7,463 nt of DNA from a bacterium (GTDB taxonomy: Bacteria; Chlamydiota; Chlamydiia; Chlamydiales; 2-12-FULL-49-11), in assembly GCA_022600215.1 (NCBI GenBank), contig JAHZKV010000028.1:1-7463 (forward strand), given 5' to 3'. Positions 5,345 to 7,463 of the stretch are shown here, piece after piece. Below the pieces are notes generated by a model. It was not told where the DNA came from, searched no databases, and was given only the letters and a program-made list of their open reading frames with translations. Position 1 is the stretch's first letter, and the number at the start of each line of letters is the position of its first letter. Both the position numbers and the translations under genes were made by a program.

Positions 5345-6706
5345 TCATTCTCCTTGGTGTTTATCTATTAATGATTGTATCTCTTCTTGCACTTTTTTCA
5401 AAAAGATTTCTCTAGCTCTTTTCTTATCCTTCTCCTGCTCTAATATTTTACTAAAATAAATTGGCTCTCCAAATGCAACCGTAAGTTTTGTAAATAGCTT
5501 TGGAAGTTTTTTGTGTTTAGGTAGAGCTTTTTCAGGTCCCACAACAGCTGTAGGTATAACTTTTGCATTTCCGCGATCAGCAAATAAAGCAAGTCCCTTA
5601 CGAAGCTCTCCAACTTTCATGCTTGCACCTCTTGTGCCCTCAGGAAATATCAACACTTTCTCCCCCTTCAAAAGCAAAGAAAGAACTTTCTTCATTATCT
5701 CCTTATCACTAGAAGAACCAGTCACAGGGTAGGTATTTACTTTAAATAACCACCATTTGACAAATCTATTTTTAAAGAGCGCCTTTTTGGCCAAACAATG
5801 AATTACCTCTGGACACGCACAGCCAAGCATTGGTGGATCAAGCAAAGAGATATGATTAGCGGCAATAATTGCAGGAGTATTATTCTTATAATGCTCCAGT
5901 CCTACCACCTTATAGCGATAGAAAAGCTTAAAATATACTCCAAATATCCACTTAGTTAAAATATAAACAAAGGAACACTTTTTTCCTTTATAGGAAAAAC
6001 GGTAGGTAGAACTAGCAGGTTGCGAGTAGGCTTTTTTTTTCACCTCTTCCACCAATCTTTCTACAATTTGTGCAATGGTCATAGAAGTAGTATCCAATTT
6101 TACCGCTCCATCAGGACATACAAGCGGCGAATGCTCTCTTTCTAAATCACGAACATCTCTTTCGTGGATATCTTTTTCAATTTCATCTTCTGTTAAATTC
6201 TCATAGCCATGCTTTGCTTTTAACTCTTTGAATCTTCTTTTAGCACGTTCAATAGGATCTGCATCTAAATAAAATTTTATCTCCGCATCAGGAAATACTA
6301 CAGAGCCAGTATCTCTTCCTTCTACCACTACATTAAAATCTTCCGCAAAAGAGCGCTGCAAGCTCGTTGCAAAATCACGAATAAATTCTTTGGTAGAAAA
6401 CCTTGAAGAAAGGTCAGAAATACTTCTTTCTCGTAAATCCTCTGTAACCTCTACTTCATTTAAAAAATGACGCTTATTTTCCCCATGACCCATAAAGTAA
6501 TAAGAAAAACCAGAAAGCGCGCTTTTTAACTCCTCATCTGCTGCATCAAGCAAGCCTTTTTGTTTATAAAAAAACGCGACAGCTCGATAGATAGCTCCCG
6601 TATCTAAATGCATAAACGAAAGTTTTCTTGCTAAATTTTTTGCCACAGTAGACTTACCAGAAGCAGAAGGACCATCAATCGTAACTTTAATTCTTGTTTT
6701 GTTCAT
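5345..6706 (-). CDS. Fused cytidylate kinase (Cmk) and 1-acylglycerol-3-phosphate acyltransferase (PlsC)
   Basis: One 453-codon frame joins two enzymes that are usually separate. Residues 1-225 are cytidylate kinase (CMP/dCMP + ATP to CDP/dCDP + ADP), with the P-loop GPSASGKST (12-20), LDTGAIYR (34-41), VEGRDTGSVVFPDA (128-141) and an ERDVRD lid-type segment (182-187). This domain is about as long as free Cmk. Residues 226-245 form a linker. Residues from about 246 are a PlsC-type acyltransferase that turns lysophosphatidic acid into phosphatidic acid at the inner membrane. It has the NHISLLD motif (His285, Asp290), FPEGTRG (354-360) and VIPTAVVG (383-390). The hydrophobic stretch FVYILTKWIFGVYFKLFY (246-263) is a likely membrane anchor. 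Both sets of catalytic motifs look intact. A run of nine A residues encodes Lys223-225 at the junction. A one-base change in its length gives stops after residue 231 or 249. The gene starts one base after the cdsA stop without a clear ribosome-binding site. Confidence 0.93.
   Translation of the reverse strand: MNKTRIKVTIDGPSASGKSTVAKNLARKLSFMHLDTGAIYRAVAFFYKQKGLLDAADEELKSALSGFSYYFMGHGENKRHFLNEVEVTEDLRERSISDLSSRFSTKEFIRDFATSLQRSFAEDFNVVVEGRDTGSVVFPDAEIKFYLDADPIERAKRRFKELKAKHGYENLTEDEIEKDIHERDVRDLEREHSPLVCPDGAVKLDTTSMTIAQIVERLVEEVKKKAYSQPASSTYRFSYKGKKCSFVYILTKWIFGVYFKLFYRYKVVGLEHYKNNTPAIIAANHISLLDPPMLGCACPEVIHCLAKKALFKNRFVKWWLFKVNTYPVTGSSSDKEIMKKVLSLLLKGEKVLIFPEGTRGASMKVGELRKGLALFADRGNAKVIPTAVVGPEKALPKHKKLPKLFTKLTVAFGEPIYFSKILEQEKDKKRAREIFLKKVQEEIQSLIDKHQGE
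5350..5355 (-). promoter_or_regulatory. Ribosome-binding site of trxA inside the end of cmk-plsC
   Basis: On the minus strand AAGGAG lies 6 nt before the trxA ATG. The same bases encode the last residues (His-Gln-Gly-Glu) of the upstream fusion protein, so translation of trxA is likely coupled to it. Confidence 0.7.
6032..6040 (-). repeat. Nine-A homopolymer at the Cmk/PlsC domain boundary (possible slippage site)
   Basis: On the coding strand nine consecutive A residues encode three in-phase AAA codons (Lys223-225), exactly where free cytidylate kinases end. Reading ten A residues gives KKKSLLATC then TAG (6014-6012). Reading eight gives a 249-residue product ending at TAA (5958-5956). Either product would be a complete Cmk without PlsC. 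Runs of eight or more A are known sites of transcriptional slippage in AT-rich bacteria and also of sequencing-length errors. Confidence 0.6.
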
Positions 6707-6707
6707 A

Positions 6708-7463
6708 TCAAATATTTTCTAAAAAAATGTATACAATTGGAGCGGTAAATAATAAGGAATCCAAATGATCCAAGATACCACCGATTCCTGGAATAGAATT
6801 ACTGTCTTTTACTTTTGCATCCCTTTTCAGTAAAGACTCAGCCAAGTCTCCAAGTTGGGCAAATACCCCAATAGATCCACCAAGCAATAGCGCTTCTACA
6901 AAAGTAAGATGGAAATTAAACTCAGGGAAAAAGTAGGAGAAGACAAAAAACAATATACTTAACGTTAAAGCAAAGACAAAGCCACCTATTGATCCAACAA
7001 GCGTTTTTCCTGGGCTAATATGAGGAGCAAGTTTACTTTTACCCCATCTAGTCCCCAAAAAGTATCCACCAATATCTGTTACCTTTGTAACGCTAATTAG
7101 ATATGCAAGCCACAACTTTCCATTGATAGGGACATCCACAATTGATTCAGGATACAATATTCTGCACATCAAACTAAGTGGCACTAAAATATAGACAATA
7201 CCAAAAAGACTCGTTGCAATATGCACGATTGCTTCATCTACTTTACTAAAGTGATACAAAAATATAGCTAAAATGCACAGACCAAGAACCAATTGATTCA
7301 TGCTGGTAATACTAAAGTGAATAATTTCTAAATAATTAGCAAAAATCAAAATGGCAGTAAACGTTGCGAGCAAAGCAAAAGGAGCGTTTATCTTCTTTAA
7401 TTTCAAAAACTCTACATATTCCCACATAGCACCCACACCAAATGCAACCGCAATCAACATCAC
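6708..7463 (-). CDS. cdsA: Phosphatidate cytidylyltransferase (CDP-diacylglycerol synthase), 5' end outside the window
   Basis: Inner-membrane enzyme that makes CDP-diacylglycerol from phosphatidic acid and CTP, the branch point to all glycerophospholipids. About 251 residues of the C-terminal part are visible. The frame is open to the window edge (first codon GTG at 7463-7461), and family members are usually 270-300 residues, so the true start lies beyond 7463. Hydrophobic segments occur at about 28-45, 58-72, 84-100, 158-180, 188-205 and 236-248. Family motifs are TDIGGYFLGTRWGKSKLAPH (129-148), SPGKT (150-154) and the C-terminal signature SLLKRDAKVKDSNSIPGIGG (210-229) with DHLDS at 232-236. 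The metal-binding-type acidic residues Asp220, Asp232 and Asp235 are kept. The usual PGHGG...DRxD is here PGIGG...DHLD. The gene ends one base before cmk-plsC, and the cdsA-cmk-plsC order matches Chlamydia. Confidence 0.95.
   Translation of the reverse strand: MMLIAVAFGVGAMWEYVEFLKLKKINAPFALLATFTAILIFANYLEIIHFSITSMNQLVLGLCILAIFLYHFSKVDEAIVHIATSLFGIVYILVPLSLMCRILYPESIVDVPINGKLWLAYLISVTKVTDIGGYFLGTRWGKSKLAPHISPGKTLVGSIGGFVFALTLSILFFVFSYFFPEFNFHLTFVEALLLGGSIGVFAQLGDLAESLLKRDAKVKDSNSIPGIGGILDHLDSLLFTAPIVYIFLENI

Noticed and set aside
5101..5459. Two plus-strand open frames (5101-5292 and 5247-5459) opposite trxA and the cmk-plsC end
   Set aside because: Antisense shadows of strongly supported genes, without start signals.
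5511..5732. Plus-strand open frame of 73 codons opposite the PlsC domain
   Set aside because: Antisense to conserved acyltransferase motifs; no independent support.

Overview
The window looks like part of the chromosome of an AT-rich member of the Chlamydiae. The protein set matches two gene groups that I recall from Chlamydia trachomatis: hisS-aspS-mip-spoU(trmL)-trxA, and cdsA-cmk-plsC. The Mip-type FKBPs and the non-discriminating type of AspRS fit this placement. The differences from C. trachomatis (two mip-type genes, fused cmk-plsC, the two groups side by side) suggest an environmental ('Chlamydia-related') lineage rather than a Chlamydia species. I cannot name the family with confidence.

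Layout. Positions 1-46 hold a promoter-like element overlapping a perfect inverted repeat. A plus-strand run follows: hisS (47-1345), aspS (1339-3126, overlapping hisS by 7 nt), a short exported FKBP isomerase (3137-3637), a longer Mip-type exported FKBP (3717-4574) and trmL (4586-5041). A minus-strand run enters from the right edge: cdsA (cut by the window end), a fused cmk-plsC gene (6706-5345) and trxA (5343-5038), each separated from the next by one base. The two runs converge, and the stop codons of trmL and trxA overlap. The window is almost entirely coding; the longest non-coding gap is 79 bp.

How the genes work together. The plus-strand run makes two aminoacyl-tRNA synthetases, a tRNA wobble-base methyltransferase and two envelope peptidyl-prolyl isomerases. 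The minus-strand run is a compact phospholipid module. PlsC makes phosphatidic acid, Cmk feeds the CTP pool, and CdsA joins phosphatidic acid and CTP into CDP-diacylglycerol. Thioredoxin is added at the end.

Most of the window is conserved housekeeping sequence, and I see no defence system, mobile element, CRISPR array or RNA gene. The most unusual point is the single reading frame that fuses Cmk and PlsC, with a run of nine A residues exactly at the junction and early stops in both alternative frames. That suggests either slippage-controlled production of free Cmk or a fusion created by an error in homopolymer length. The tandem, diverged FKBP pair is second in interest.
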